Shown in pieces: positions 15,659 to 26,013 of a stretch of DNA of 64,000 nucleotides; position 1 is the stretch's first letter; each line of letters begins with the position of its first letter. The notes beneath the pieces were generated by a model that did no database searches, had not been told where the DNA came from, and was given only the letters and a program-made list of their open reading frames with translations. This DNA comes from an uncultured Bacteroidales bacterium (GTDB taxonomy: Bacteria; Bacteroidota; Bacteroidia; Bacteroidales; Paludibacteraceae). The stretch covers positions 86,654-150,653 of the forward strand of contig CAKULK010000004.1 in the NCBI GenBank assembly GCA_934667275.1, in the 5' to 3' direction. A program made the translations under genes and the position numbers.

Positions 15659-18600
15659 ATGAGAAAAACCTTTTACTCCATGGTGATGTTGTTCTTGTGC
15701 AGCACATTGGCGTTGTCACAAGTGACAGTCACGGGAACGGTGACTGATTCCCAAGGCGAGTCAGTCATCGGTGCCAGTATTTTGCAGAAAGGTACTACGA
15801 CAGGTACCATTTCTGATTTCGACGGCGCATTCTCTTTGAGTGTGACGGATGCAGAAGCCACATTGGTGGTCAGTTATGTGGGTATGAAGACGCAGGAGAT
15901 TGCCCTGCAGGGTCGTACCTCGGTGACCGTGAAGATGGCAGACGATTCCGAGGCTTTGGATGAGGTGGTGGTTATTGGTTACGGTACGCAAAAGAAACGC
16001 GATGTAACAACCGCTATCTCGTCGGTTTCAACTGAAGACATTGAGAAACTTCCTATCACAAGTGCCGCACAGGCAATGCAGGGGAAGGCTGCTGGTGTTA
16101 CCGTAGTGAAACCAAACGGTCAGCCGGGTGCCGGTATGGTCGTACGCGTGCGCGGTACAACATCTATGAATGCCAGCAACGACCCGCTCTATGTGGTGGA
16201 CGGAGTGCCGATGACCAATATCGACTTCCTTGCGCCGAACGACATCGAGGCGATGCAGGTGCTGAAAGACGCTTCTTCGGCGGCTATCTATGGTTCGCGT
16301 GCTGCCAACGGTGTGATTATGATTACCACGAAGGCAGGAGCGCAATCGAAAGAGAAGATGCATGTGGCATTCTCGATGTACGGCGGTTGGACACAGGTTA
16401 CCAATCGTATGGAGAGCCTCAACTATGAGCAGTACAAAGAGTATCTTGCCGACCTCGGTTCGACAGTGGTGCTGCCCGACGGACTCAAAGACGAGACCAA
16501 CTGGTTCGACGAGACCTATAAGACCGGTTCGACGCAGAACTATCAACTCTCCGTCAACGGTAGCACCGACAAGGTCAACTACTATATGTCGGGCGGCTAC
16601 TCCAACGAAGTGGGTGTGATACCTACCACTAAGTTCTCGCGCTATAACTTCCGTACAGCCTTAGATGCCGATGTAACCAAGTGGCTCAATGTGGGAGGCA
16701 ATGTGGCGTATGCCTACAGCGACAACGCCGGTACTATCTCTTCGGGTACGGGTGCTAACCGTGGCGGACTGGTGCTGTCGGTGATCAATACACCTACTTA
16801 TGCGTCTATCTACGACCCCGAGAACCCCAACCACTACTACACCAATTTTTATGGCGTGAGCAATATCACGCACCCGTTGGAGAATATCGAACGCTATAAG
16901 AATCAGCACGATAAGCAACATCGTTTGGTAGCCAGCGGTAAGGGTATATTCACGCTCTACGACACCAAGAAGTTTGAGCGTGCAGACAACTACAACCACT
17001 CGCTGAAGTTTACTACTACCTTCACCGAGGACTTGAAGATGGTGAATTTTACTTCGTTCCTTGACCCGGACAAGACTTCGTGGGGGCGTAATCAATACGG
17101 CGAAGGTACTGACCGCCGCACGTCCGACCTCGTAACGGTATGGGATAATGTGCTGAGTTACAATACACAACTCGGTAAGAATAACCTTGATCTGATGCTT
17201 GGTTCGTCGTACACCCACTCAATGTACACCTACTCCAATATCCAAGGCAGCCACTATGCCGATGGTACTATTGAGACATTGAATGCAGCCAATAAAATAG
17301 ATCCGGGTGCAACCTCCACAACTGCTAGCGAGTGGGCGATTATGTCGGCTTTTGCGCGTGTGAGTTACAACTATGATTCGCGTTACCTATTGTCTGTGAA
17401 TTTCCGTGCGGACGGTTCTTCCAAACTCGCACCGGGACATCGCTGGGGCTATTTCCCGTCGGCAAGTGCCGCATGGCGTATCTCGGGCGAGGAGTTTATG
17501 AAAGATGTTGCATGGATCGACGACTTGAAGATCCGCGGCGGCTGGGGACAGACGGGTAACCAAGCCGGTATAGGCGACTATGCTTACTTAGAGCGTTACA
17601 ACATCAACCGCCAGAACTGGTGGGAAACGGGTAAGGAGCATGCAGTACCGACCTACAGCCAGGCTTCGCTCCGCAATACTGACCTCACGTGGGAAACTAC
17701 CTCGCAGACCAACGTTGGCTTGGATTGGACGCTGTTGCACAACCGCTTGACATTCAATTTTGATTGGTACTACAAGAAAACTACTAATATGCTGATGTGG
17801 GTAAGCCTGCCTGCCGGTTCGGCTGCCGTATCATCGATACAGCGCAACGAGGGCGAAATGACCAACACAGGTGTGGAATTTTCTATCACTTCGCACAACT
17901 TCGTGCGCAAGAATTTCCAATGGGATACCCAGTTCAATATCTCGCACAACAAGAACCGTCTTGACAAACTGGCTACCAGTCAGGTCTATTACGATGCCAA
18001 GGTGACCGATGTGCTGGCTGACTACTGCGTGCGCAATACGCCGGGGATGCCGCTCGGATCGTTCTACGGCTACAAGACAGGTGGAGTGGACCCCGAGACG
18101 GGCGAACTTATTTACTTGGACGTGAACGGCGATGGGGAGGTAACGGCTGCCGACCGTACTTATATTGGCGACCCGAACCCCGACTTCACTTTCGGTATGA
18201 CCAACACGTTCCGTTTCTATGGCGTAACCATTAGTTTCCTGCTCCAAGGTTCGTATGGTAACGACATTTTCAATGCCGGACGTATTGAGACAGAGGGTAT
18301 GTATGATGCAAAGAACCAGTCGGTTCGCGTACTCGACCGCTGGCGTCGTCCGGGTATGGAAACCTCTATTCCGAAGGCAGGTTTCGATATGAAGGTGAGC
18401 GATTACTTTGTAGAGGACGGTTCGTATATCCGCCTCAAAGACCTCACTATCGGCTATGAGTTCTCGGGCAAATGGATGCAGAAAATAGGTATGAGCCGCT
18501 TGCAACCCTATTTCTCGGCACAAAACCTGCTCACGCTCACCCGCTATCTCGGTATGGACCCCGAAGTGAACCAAAACGGCAATTCGGGTACGGTACAAGG

Positions 18601-18664
18601 GCTTGACTACGGTACCTACCCGCAAACCCGCAGTTTCGTACTCGGTATTAACATCGAATTCTAA
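15659..18664 (+). CDS. SusC/RagA family TonB-dependent outer-membrane transporter
   Basis: 1001 residues from the ATG at 15659. The signal peptide (MRKTFYSMVMLFLCSTLALS) precedes a carboxypeptidase-D-like regulatory domain (VTVTGTVTDSQGESVIGAS to about residue 100), the TonB-box region DEVVVIGYGTQKKRDVT and the plug domain (KLPITSAAQAMQGKAAGVTV, IRGTTS-like VRVRGTTSMNASNDPLYVVDGVP). The remaining ~750 residues are a 22-strand barrel ending in Phe (LGINIEF). It imports oligosaccharides captured by the SusD partner, powered by TonB. First gene of the PUL, 16 nt before susD. Confidence 0.96.
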   Translation: MRKTFYSMVMLFLCSTLALSQVTVTGTVTDSQGESVIGASILQKGTTTGTISDFDGAFSLSVTDAEATLVVSYVGMKTQEIALQGRTSVTVKMADDSEALDEVVVIGYGTQKKRDVTTAISSVSTEDIEKLPITSAAQAMQGKAAGVTVVKPNGQPGAGMVVRVRGTTSMNASNDPLYVVDGVPMTNIDFLAPNDIEAMQVLKDASSAAIYGSRAANGVIMITTKAGAQSKEKMHVAFSMYGGWTQVTNRMESLNYEQYKEYLADLGSTVVLPDGLKDETNWFDETYKTGSTQNYQLSVNGSTDKVNYYMSGGYSNEVGVIPTTKFSRYNFRTALDADVTKWLNVGGNVAYAYSDNAGTISSGTGANRGGLVLSVINTPTYASIYDPENPNHYYTNFYGVSNITHPLENIERYKNQHDKQHRLVASGKGIFTLYDTKKFERADNYNHSLKFTTTFTEDLKMVNFTSFLDPDKTSWGRNQYGEGTDRRTSDLVTVWDNVLSYNTQLGKNNLDLMLGSSYTHSMYTYSNIQGSHYADGTIETLNAANKIDPGATSTTASEWAIMSAFARVSYNYDSRYLLSVNFRADGSSKLAPGHRWGYFPSASAAWRISGEEFMKDVAWIDDLKIRGGWGQTGNQAGIGDYAYLERYNINRQNWWETGKEHAVPTYSQASLRNTDLTWETTSQTNVGLDWTLLHNRLTFNFDWYYKKTTNMLMWVSLPAGSAAVSSIQRNEGEMTNTGVEFSITSHNFVRKNFQWDTQFNISHNKNRLDKLATSQVYYDAKVTDVLADYCVRNTPGMPLGSFYGYKTGGVDPETGELIYLDVNGDGEVTAADRTYIGDPNPDFTFGMTNTFRFYGVTISFLLQGSYGNDIFNAGRIETEGMYDAKNQSVRVLDRWRRPGMETSIPKAGFDMKVSDYFVEDGSYIRLKDLTIGYEFSGKWMQKIGMSRLQPYFSAQNLLTLTRYLGMDPEVNQNGNSGTVQGLDYGTYPQTRSFVLGINIEF

Positions 18665-18680
18665 TTAGGAGACCCACAAT

Positions 18681-20207
18681 ATGAAAAAGTACATATATAT
18701 AATAGGTGTAGCCCTCGCAGCGCTGACTATGGCAGGTTGCGACCTCAATATCGAACCAATCTCCGACCAGTCGGAGTTGAATCTCGGTTCGTCGAATGCT
18801 GACACCACACGTGTGAAATTCAAAGACCGTGCGGCTATCCAAGCGGTCTATCAGAACCTCTACCAGTTGATGCGCGATCGTCAGGAGCATTGGTATGTCG
18901 ACTATCTGCTTTTCGGCGAAGCCCGTACCGATAATGCGTATGCCGGTACAACAGGTGCCGAGGTGGTACCTGTGGAGACAAACGCCCTTGATGCGTCCAA
19001 TAGCGATATTGCCCGCGATTGGGATCGTTACCTCGAAGACATCGCACAGGCGAATGTGGTCATCACCAATATAGACAAGGTGGAAGACCCCTCGTTTACG
19101 CAGGAGGAGCGCAACCAATGGAAAGCCGAGGCAAAGATTTTCCGTGGAATGATGCTCTTCGACCTCGCACATTGGTTCGGCAATATCCCGCTCAACCTTA
19201 CCGAAGCACCCGACATCACTGCGGACAATATCGAGGAGGTATATCCTATCTATTTCCCGAAACCGGTAACACAGGATTCGGCTTACCAGCAGGTTATCAA
19301 CGACCTCACAGAGGCTATCCCGTATGCCCCGGCTATCGACAATGCGGACAAGACCCGTCTGAGCAAGACTGTTGCCTATGCACTGCTTGCCAAACTATAT
19401 GCCGAGAAAAGCGATTGGGAGAATGTGGTGAAATACTGTGACTTGGTTTTTGCTGACGGTATCACGCTCGAACCGAATTTTGCTGACCTCTGGGGCTATA
19501 CGCCGGGCACAGGCGATAACGGAGCCGGTGGAGATGCCACCTTGCGCAACTCGCGCGAGACGATCCTTGAGGTGCAATATCCCGCAGGTAGCGGCAACTG
19601 GTGCACATGGATGTTCGGACGCGACCTGTCTAATTGGGACAATAGTTTCTCGTGGGCAAAATGGATTACCCCGAGCCGCGACCTCATCGCTGCTTTCGAT
19701 GTCGAGGGAGACACCCTGCGTCGCAACCAGACCATCGTTTACTACGATTGTGCATGGAGCAACTACTATCCTGCTGACCACTATCCGTTTATGTACAAGT
19801 GCCGCTCGGCATTCAACAGCATTATCAAGTTGCGTGGCGCCGACTTGATGCTGCTTAAGGCAGAGGCGTTGGCTCATCAAGGCGATATGAGCGGTGCGGC
19901 TGACCTTGTGAATAATGTGCGCCACCGTGCAAAACTCGGTGACGTGAAGACCGATGCTCTCGCAAGCACAGATGCTATGTTGGATGCTATTCTGCATGAG
20001 CGCCGCTTGGAACTGGCACTCGAGGGGCAGCGTCTGTTCGACCTCATTCGTTTCGGCAAACTGATGGATGTGATGAACACCATCAACACCCGTGATGAGG
20101 GACGCCTGCCGCAGTCGCGTCCGTTTGTGGAGGCACATCGCCTGATGCCTATCCCGCAGACTGCATTGGACAAGAACTCCAATCTCCAACAGAACCCGGG
20201 CTACTAA
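18681..20207 (+). CDS. SusD/RagB family surface glycan-binding lipoprotein
   Basis: 508 residues with a lipoprotein signal (ALTMAGC, Cys20), hence on the outer-membrane surface as a lid on the SusC transporter. Family features: the TPR-like N-terminal region (RAAIQAVYQNLYQLMRD), RDWDRYLEDIAQANVVITNID near 112, AEAKIFRGMMLFDLAHWFGNIPL near 150 and the conserved C-terminal ILHERRLELALEGQRLFDLIRFGKL followed by LMPIPQTALDKNSNLQQNPGY. It binds the target oligosaccharide. It lies between SusC and the SusE-like gene in the same operon. Confidence 0.96.
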   Translation: MKKYIYIIGVALAALTMAGCDLNIEPISDQSELNLGSSNADTTRVKFKDRAAIQAVYQNLYQLMRDRQEHWYVDYLLFGEARTDNAYAGTTGAEVVPVETNALDASNSDIARDWDRYLEDIAQANVVITNIDKVEDPSFTQEERNQWKAEAKIFRGMMLFDLAHWFGNIPLNLTEAPDITADNIEEVYPIYFPKPVTQDSAYQQVINDLTEAIPYAPAIDNADKTRLSKTVAYALLAKLYAEKSDWENVVKYCDLVFADGITLEPNFADLWGYTPGTGDNGAGGDATLRNSRETILEVQYPAGSGNWCTWMFGRDLSNWDNSFSWAKWITPSRDLIAAFDVEGDTLRRNQTIVYYDCAWSNYYPADHYPFMYKCRSAFNSIIKLRGADLMLLKAEALAHQGDMSGAADLVNNVRHRAKLGDVKTDALASTDAMLDAILHERRLELALEGQRLFDLIRFGKLMDVMNTINTRDEGRLPQSRPFVEAHRLMPIPQTALDKNSNLQQNPGY

Positions 20208-20228
20208 TCAAATGAAAGGAATACGACA

Positions 20229-21704
20229 ATGAAAAAAATATATCGATCATTGATGATGTTGGCTGTAGCCGCTCTCGCTATCGGCTGCCAGCAAAAGGAA
20301 TTCCGCAAGGTCTATCCTGCGGGCGACCCGCAAATAGAGGCAACACTGCTGACTACCGATGTGCAGTTCGGCACTGATAGTATCGCTTTCAATGTGAAAG
20401 TTACAGAGACGCAAACCCCGCTTTCTACGCTCTCTGTCAAAGTCATCGCGGGTATGAACGTGCTGGCCAACGAGGTGGTGCGCACACCCGACTACGCTTT
20501 CGAGGGTACTTATAAGTACGCAGTGCCTTTTGGCGCGAATATGCCGGAGGGTGAGCAGGTCAAGGTCTATCTTACTGCTACCAATGTGGAAGGAACTGCC
20601 AAAGATATGATCCTTGGCGGTTGCACAGGTCATCGTCCTGCTCTCGAAACTATGTACGTTATGCCGCCTACTATCGACTATAAGCCTCTCGGTAAGGGCA
20701 AACAGATGACCCTCGACAACGACCGCTTTGTGGCATACGATCTCACATATCCGAAGTCTATCGAGTTCCTTCTTGCTACCGTCGGCACTAAGTTCGGGCG
20801 TATTGACTGGTCGAAACCCGTCTTCGGTATGCTCAACGGCAAACTGACTATGATTACCGAGGCACAGTTCAATGCTGGTGAAGCAACTTCGATCACCCTG
20901 AGCGATGACGCCATAGAGGGTATCGATACCATCACTTTCAATCCGCTTACTTTTGAATTGACCTACGGCGGCAAGGTAGCACAACCTGTTACTACTCTCG
21001 ATGTACAAACCAACCTCATTGAGACTCCGACCTACATCAGTTCGAGCAGCGTTGCCAAACTCTACCGTGGCGCAAAAATATTCTTCGACGAGAACAGCGA
21101 AGTGGAAATCACGGGTTGCGCAGATCTCTCAAAGGCATATAACCTCGATTGGATGGAATACCTCGGTGGCAACAAGGTGAAGTTCCTCGGTAAGAAGGAT
21201 CAGTACTATGTGTCCTACGACATCGCCAACGACTATCTTGTGGTCGAACCGCTCTACGAACTCACCGCACCCGATGTGATGTATCTCTGTGGCGTGGGTA
21301 TGGGGCAGCCTTCTGCCAATCCTTCCGCTACATCGGGCTGGGGCTTTGACAGCCCGAACCAGAACTTTGTGGCACGCCCGTTGGGCAATAGCGTTTATCA
21401 ATTCACCGTCTATATGAAGAATGAGCAGAGCACTGACTATGCCAACTATGGTTCACTCAACTTCAAGTTCTTCCACCAACACGGTTGGGGCGGCGAAGAA
21501 GACGGTGGTACATACACCCAAAACGGCCTGAATATCAAGGGTATCAATAGCACTACGGGTATCGTCAAGGACGGCGAAAAAGGCGATGGCTCCGAGGGTA
21601 ACGAGAAAGGCAACTGGATCGCCACCAACGAACCTTTTGAAGGTATCTATCGTATCACGCTTGATACCAAGCAAAAAACGACTACTTACGAGAAAATTAA
21701 ATAA
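20229..21704 (+). CDS. SusE-like surface glycan-binding lipoprotein
   Basis: 491 residues with a lipoprotein signal (AVAALAIGC, Cys20). The N-terminal ~110 residues (DPQIEATLLTTDVQFGTDSIAFNVKV...) look like an immunoglobulin-like spacer. The C-terminal ~120 residues (DVMYLCGVGMGQPSANP, GSLNFKFFHQHGWGGEED, IYRITLDTKQKTTTYEKIK) resemble the SusE/SusF-type binding module that ends many PUL glycan-binding proteins. Directly after SusD, this position is typical for a surface glycan-binding protein that holds polysaccharide near the transporter. I cannot assign ligand specificity from sequence. An intercistronic hairpin follows. Confidence 0.75.
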   Translation: MKKIYRSLMMLAVAALAIGCQQKEFRKVYPAGDPQIEATLLTTDVQFGTDSIAFNVKVTETQTPLSTLSVKVIAGMNVLANEVVRTPDYAFEGTYKYAVPFGANMPEGEQVKVYLTATNVEGTAKDMILGGCTGHRPALETMYVMPPTIDYKPLGKGKQMTLDNDRFVAYDLTYPKSIEFLLATVGTKFGRIDWSKPVFGMLNGKLTMITEAQFNAGEATSITLSDDAIEGIDTITFNPLTFELTYGGKVAQPVTTLDVQTNLIETPTYISSSSVAKLYRGAKIFFDENSEVEITGCADLSKAYNLDWMEYLGGNKVKFLGKKDQYYVSYDIANDYLVVEPLYELTAPDVMYLCGVGMGQPSANPSATSGWGFDSPNQNFVARPLGNSVYQFTVYMKNEQSTDYANYGSLNFKFFHQHGWGGEEDGGTYTQNGLNIKGINSTTGIVKDGEKGDGSEGNEKGNWIATNEPFEGIYRITLDTKQKTTTYEKIK

Positions 21705-21716
21705 TAACTTACCTGT

Positions 21717-21742
21717 CATACGGTGTGGAAACATACCGTATG
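21717..21742 (+). other. Intercistronic hairpin in the PUL
   Basis: CATACGGT (21717-21724) and ACCGTATG (21735-21742) form a perfect 8-bp stem with a 10-nt loop between the SusE-like and first SGNH genes. No T run follows, so RNA processing or stabilisation is more likely than full termination. Confidence 0.55.
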
Positions 21743-21757
21743 GCAATAAAAACAGAT

Positions 21758-24259
21758 ATGAAAAAAACTTTTCTGACAGGACTCGCTGCGCTGACCATTT
21801 TGAGTGTTTCGGCAGAAACACTGCAGCGTTCCTTCTATTTCGATTTCGGTGTTACGGGACGTAGCAATGCTACGGCTGTGGTCAATCCCGATGGCAACGG
21901 CAACTACTGGAACAACATCGGCGCAGAGGTGAAAGCAGACCCGTGGCGAGTAAGCAAGGACGCTGACTATTTGCTCATTACCGCTGACAACCAAACAACG
22001 GCTATGCACCTTACTTACACAGGCGATTTGTTCCTCGGTAATGGTGCTGGCGGGCTATCCACGCCCGATGCAGAGAAACTGGGCGACTTGGCAGTGGTGA
22101 ACGCTACGCGCGACTATCTTTTTGCCTCCAATGCCGAGCGTTGTGGCTTTGTAATCAGCGGATTGGATAAGACCAAAGCCTACCAATTCAAAATTTTTGG
22201 CAGCCGTAGTGCTTCTGACAAACGTGTCTCCAAATACGACATTGAGGGGCTGACCAACACCACGGGGCAACTCCAAGCCGCAGGCAAAGACCTCGGCGGC
22301 ACGGGCGTAAATCAAAACGTTGACAATGTGTATCTGAGCGAGATGATTTTCCCCAACAAACAGGGTAAAATCACGCTCTATGTCTCCAAAGGCACCAGCG
22401 GACAATACCTGCCTATCAACTGTATGCGTATGCAGGAGTTCTCGGGTGTAACGCCGCCTGTTGTAGTTAAATATGAGAGTCTGACGCTCAAAGGCACGGG
22501 TGTAGAGGGCAACACCATTGATATGTATAGGATTGCCAAAGACGGCGAGACCGAAAGTCAGAACTTTGAGACATTCTGTATGCTCACCAATGGCGGTACT
22601 ATCGCTTTCGAGACCGCTGAAGGTAAAGCCCTTTATAGCGGCACAGTTTCAGAGGAAACAGGTATCTACAATGTCCGTTTTAACACCCAAGGCGCCGAAC
22701 CCGAGTTCGTCAAAATCACCCGCTGCGGCTTGGTGGGCAACGTTACCACTGCCATGTGGAATGCCGCAGGCGTGGCGATGACCTACCGTGGTAATGGCGT
22801 TTGGCGTGATACATTAGACCTTGTACCCCATACGGGTAGCGATGCCGAGCGTGGACAGTTCTGTTTCAATTCATCGTGGGACTTAACGGTCAAGACACGT
22901 AATAACGTCGAAGGTATTGTCGGCTACAAACCCGATGAGTCGCTGGCTTCTATTTCTTTGGGCGACATCCCTATGCGCCACGGAAAGAAAATCGTTATCC
23001 TTGATATGCAGCATTTCACCTACTCATTGGAGTGCGTGGATATTGCGGACAACAAGATTACGTTCTTCGGTTCCTCGGTCTGCAACGGACAGGGTGCTTC
23101 CGAGGTTGGCAACGTGAAACACGGCTATGCTTGGCAACTCGGGCAACTGCTGACCGACTACGAATACTCCAATGCTTCTATCAATGGCAACAATACAACT
23201 AATCTGCTCTCCCGCTACAAGGGGCACCTGCTTGCCGACTGCGGCAGATATGTGGTCATTGGTCTTGGTCTTGGCAACGAGGGTATTCATGGTGCGACTA
23301 ACCCGCAGGCAATTTATAACCGGTGGAAGACCAATATGCAGACTCTCATTGATCTCTTTGAGGCGGAAGGCAAGTACGTCATCGCTACCAACAACTATCC
23401 GCGCGGAGACTACAATGCTACCGACTATGACTATGTGAAGAAGATGAACCTCGAAATGCACGAGTGGAATATCCCTACCGTCAATTTCCTCGGTGCATTG
23501 GACAACTGTCAAGGCAACGGTCAATGGGCGGACGGCTACCAAAACGGAGACGATATCTATCACCCCAACGAGACCGGTCATACCGAGTTTATGCATGCTT
23601 TTGTGCCATCGCTTTTTGATGCTCTGGCTGCAGGAAAGCCAATGCCTGCTCGTCAAAACGGCGAGGGCTTGCACCTTACCCCTACCGAGACCTTGGAGTT
23701 CTCACCCGAAGCGGCTGTCGGTTCCTATACCCTTGTAGTGCGTGTGAAAACTACTACAGCAGGTACGGTGGCAAAACTGCGTCTTGATGGAATGGCTAAA
23801 CCTTTTGCCTTTCCCGCTGTTGCGGCCGATGGCAATTGGCATACGTTGGTCATCTCCCACTATCAGGCTGCTGGTCAGACCTATACCTACCTCGATGGCA
23901 AGCAGATGGATAAGCAGGAGGACAAGTCAATTCTCGGTGAGGTGGTACTCGGCGGTATTGATATGCAGGTCAACGACTTGATGTTCTATCGCTCTGCTCT
24001 CAATGCCGACGAGGTGGCGGCTATCGAGACAGGCAAACTGCTCCGCTCATCGCTTGAGATCTATTGCCCGCTCAACAACGATGACCTGACCAATGTGGCA
24101 CAATCCACCAATACAATTACCCGCAAAGGTACACCTTCTTCGCTTGAGAACACCGACAACGATTATCTCCGTGCCGAGTCTTTCGATGTCCTTGGTCGCA
24201 CCGTCAATGCCGACTACCGCGGTATTGTTATCCGCGACGGCAGGAAAGTGCTTAGATAA
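21758..24259 (+). CDS. SGNH hydrolase with N-terminal domain and LamG-like C-terminus
   Basis: 833 residues from the ATG at 21758, where a signal peptide begins (MKKTFLTGLAALTILSVSA). The first ~230 residues (SFYFDFGVTGRSNATAV, SNAERCGFVISGLDKTKAYQFKIFGSR) look like a carbohydrate-binding beta sandwich. A linker region resembling a SusE-type module follows (TRCGLVGNVTTAMWNAAGV). The SGNH esterase core has KITFFGSSVCNGQGAS (block I Ser), SINGNNTTN, GLGLGNEGIHG and GDDIYHPNETGHTEF (block V Asp-His). The last ~170 residues resemble a LamG/ConA-like domain and end with a tail (FDVLGRTVNADYRGIVIRDG) like type IX secretion sorting tails. Likely removes acyl groups from the PUL substrate. Paralogue of the gene at 26014. 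Confidence 0.78.
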   Translation: MKKTFLTGLAALTILSVSAETLQRSFYFDFGVTGRSNATAVVNPDGNGNYWNNIGAEVKADPWRVSKDADYLLITADNQTTAMHLTYTGDLFLGNGAGGLSTPDAEKLGDLAVVNATRDYLFASNAERCGFVISGLDKTKAYQFKIFGSRSASDKRVSKYDIEGLTNTTGQLQAAGKDLGGTGVNQNVDNVYLSEMIFPNKQGKITLYVSKGTSGQYLPINCMRMQEFSGVTPPVVVKYESLTLKGTGVEGNTIDMYRIAKDGETESQNFETFCMLTNGGTIAFETAEGKALYSGTVSEETGIYNVRFNTQGAEPEFVKITRCGLVGNVTTAMWNAAGVAMTYRGNGVWRDTLDLVPHTGSDAERGQFCFNSSWDLTVKTRNNVEGIVGYKPDESLASISLGDIPMRHGKKIVILDMQHFTYSLECVDIADNKITFFGSSVCNGQGASEVGNVKHGYAWQLGQLLTDYEYSNASINGNNTTNLLSRYKGHLLADCGRYVVIGLGLGNEGIHGATNPQAIYNRWKTNMQTLIDLFEAEGKYVIATNNYPRGDYNATDYDYVKKMNLEMHEWNIPTVNFLGALDNCQGNGQWADGYQNGDDIYHPNETGHTEFMHAFVPSLFDALAAGKPMPARQNGEGLHLTPTETLEFSPEAAVGSYTLVVRVKTTTAGTVAKLRLDGMAKPFAFPAVAADGNWHTLVISHYQAAGQTYTYLDGKQMDKQEDKSILGEVVLGGIDMQVNDLMFYRSALNADEVAAIETGKLLRSSLEIYCPLNNDDLTNVAQSTNTITRKGTPSSLENTDNDYLRAESFDVLGRTVNADYRGIVIRDGRKVLR

Positions 24260-24270
24260 TGCTAACAGGT

Positions 24271-24314
24271 ATAGGTGATTGATAGGTGATTGATAGGTGA
24301 TTGATAGGTGATTC
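24271..24314. repeat. 11-bp tandem array, four units (ATAGGTGATTG)
   Basis: ATAGGTGATTG three times, then ATAGGTGATTC, without gaps, starting 12 bp after the SGNH stop. The AT-rich sequence after it (to ~24470) has CATTTAAAGAA/CATATAATTAT-like elements reminiscent of the arrays around sufS. Confidence 0.92.
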
Positions 24315-24472
24315 CCGATACTATTCCCTATCCGGAGCGCATCCTATACTGAAATTAACATTTAAAGAACATATAATTATTCACGAATTACTCATCAATG
24401 TTTTTACTATGAATTAATGGTTCAATTATATGTTTTTCTGAAAGAATTAACGATAATTAACGTTCAAAGACA

Positions 24473-25987
24473 ATGAAAATGATTTCAATCTTACTGACTG
24501 CCCTTTTGCTGGCGGCGTGCAATACACCGGTGGTTACCCCGCCGGATAAAGGTGATTCTACGGATTCTACCGGCGGGATTGTTCCCCAACCGCAGACGCG
24601 TGATGTGATGACCTATATCACAACCGCCGACAATACGATGCACTTCGACGCTATTGGCAAAGACTTTGCCGAGGGCTTGAATATGTCGCCCGAACTGACG
24701 CTCACCATCAATCCCAACCAACGCTATCAGGACTTCGACGGCTTTGGTGCGGCTATCACGGGGGCTGCGGCATACAACCTTATGCAGATGTCGCAAGCCA
24801 ATCGTACCAAACTGCTCCGCGAAACCTTTGACGTGAAAGACGGTATGGGCTATAGTTATGTGCGTGTGCCTATTGGAGGTAGCGATTTCAACGCCCGCTC
24901 CAACTACGACTACACCTGTTGCGACACCAAGGGTATTGAGCATTTTGCTCTTACTTCCGACGAGACACAGTACATCATTCCTGTTCTCAAAGAGATATTG
25001 GCTATCAACCCCGACCTCAAAGTGATGGGTACCCCATGGAGTTGTCCGCGTTGGATGAAAGTGGACGACATCAACAAGAAGGGAACCTACAACAACTGGG
25101 TGGGCGGTTATCTCAACCCCGACTACTATCAAGACTACGCCACCTATTTTGTCAAATGGATACAAGCCTTTGAAGCAGAGGGTGTAAACATCACCAGTGT
25201 TACGGTGGAGAATGAGCCGCTAAACTGGGGCAACTCAATGTCGCTCTATATGCCGTGGAATCAAGAACGCGATTTTGTCAAGACCGCCCTTGGTCCTGCT
25301 TTTCGCGCGGCGAATCTGCAGACGAAAATCATCTGCTTTGACCACAACTACAATTACGATGGCAAAGAAGATCAACAGCAATACCCGCTCAAAATTTACG
25401 CCGATACCGACGCATCGCAGTATATTGATGGTGCCGCTTACCATAACTATGGCGGCAATCCGTCCGAGTTGGAGAATATCCACAAGAAAGCCCCCGGGAA
25501 GAACCTTTATTTCACAGAGGCGTCTATCGGCACATGGAACTATCAGAGTTTCAATCAGTCGCTTATGCAGGAAATGAAGAATACCTGTATGGCAACCGTT
25601 ACGCGCTGGTGCAAAGCGGTGATTGTGTGGAACTTTATGCTTGACGACAATGGTGGTCCTCACGGCGGTGCAGGGGCTTGCTCCACATGTTATGGGGCGG
25701 TTGATGTGTCCTCGCGCGACTACACTACGCTCACTAAACGTAGCCACTATTATGTAATTGGGCATCTCAGCAAAGCCCTCCGTACCGGTTCTACTCGTAT
25801 CGGTACTACGGGCTACTTGCCCACCAATGTATCGGCAGTGGCATCCGAGAATCCCGATGGTACGTATGGTTTGGTGCTTTTTAACGAGGGCGACAGCGGT
25901 GTGAATTTTATCATCGATGACAATACCCACCATTTCAATGTTACTCTCCCTGCTAAGAGTATCACCTCTTGCGTTTGGAATAGATAA
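24473..25987 (+). CDS. GH30 family glycoside hydrolase lipoprotein (beta-1,6-glucanase-like)
   Basis: 504 residues with a lipoprotein signal (LLLAAC, Cys16), so probably on the cell surface. The (beta/alpha)8 domain begins at YQDFDGFGAAITGAAAYNL near 85. MGTPWSCPRWMK lies near 185. The acid/base Glu is E248 in TVENEPL and the nucleophile is E349 in YFTEASIGTW. The C-terminal beta-sandwich side domain ends TLPAKSITSCVWN. The motif set is closest in my memory to GH30 subfamily 3, which cuts beta-1,6-glucan; the Bacteroides thetaiotaomicron beta-1,6-glucan PUL likewise combines SusCD, GH30, a binding protein and GH3. Subfamily assignment is an inference. Long AT-rich leader upstream. Confidence 0.85.
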   Translation: MKMISILLTALLLAACNTPVVTPPDKGDSTDSTGGIVPQPQTRDVMTYITTADNTMHFDAIGKDFAEGLNMSPELTLTINPNQRYQDFDGFGAAITGAAAYNLMQMSQANRTKLLRETFDVKDGMGYSYVRVPIGGSDFNARSNYDYTCCDTKGIEHFALTSDETQYIIPVLKEILAINPDLKVMGTPWSCPRWMKVDDINKKGTYNNWVGGYLNPDYYQDYATYFVKWIQAFEAEGVNITSVTVENEPLNWGNSMSLYMPWNQERDFVKTALGPAFRAANLQTKIICFDHNYNYDGKEDQQQYPLKIYADTDASQYIDGAAYHNYGGNPSELENIHKKAPGKNLYFTEASIGTWNYQSFNQSLMQEMKNTCMATVTRWCKAVIVWNFMLDDNGGPHGGAGACSTCYGAVDVSSRDYTTLTKRSHYYVIGHLSKALRTGSTRIGTTGYLPTNVSAVASENPDGTYGLVLFNEGDSGVNFIIDDNTHHFNVTLPAKSITSCVWNR

Positions 25988-26013
25988 TGCGTAATTTGTA
26001 ATTGACGTTCCCA

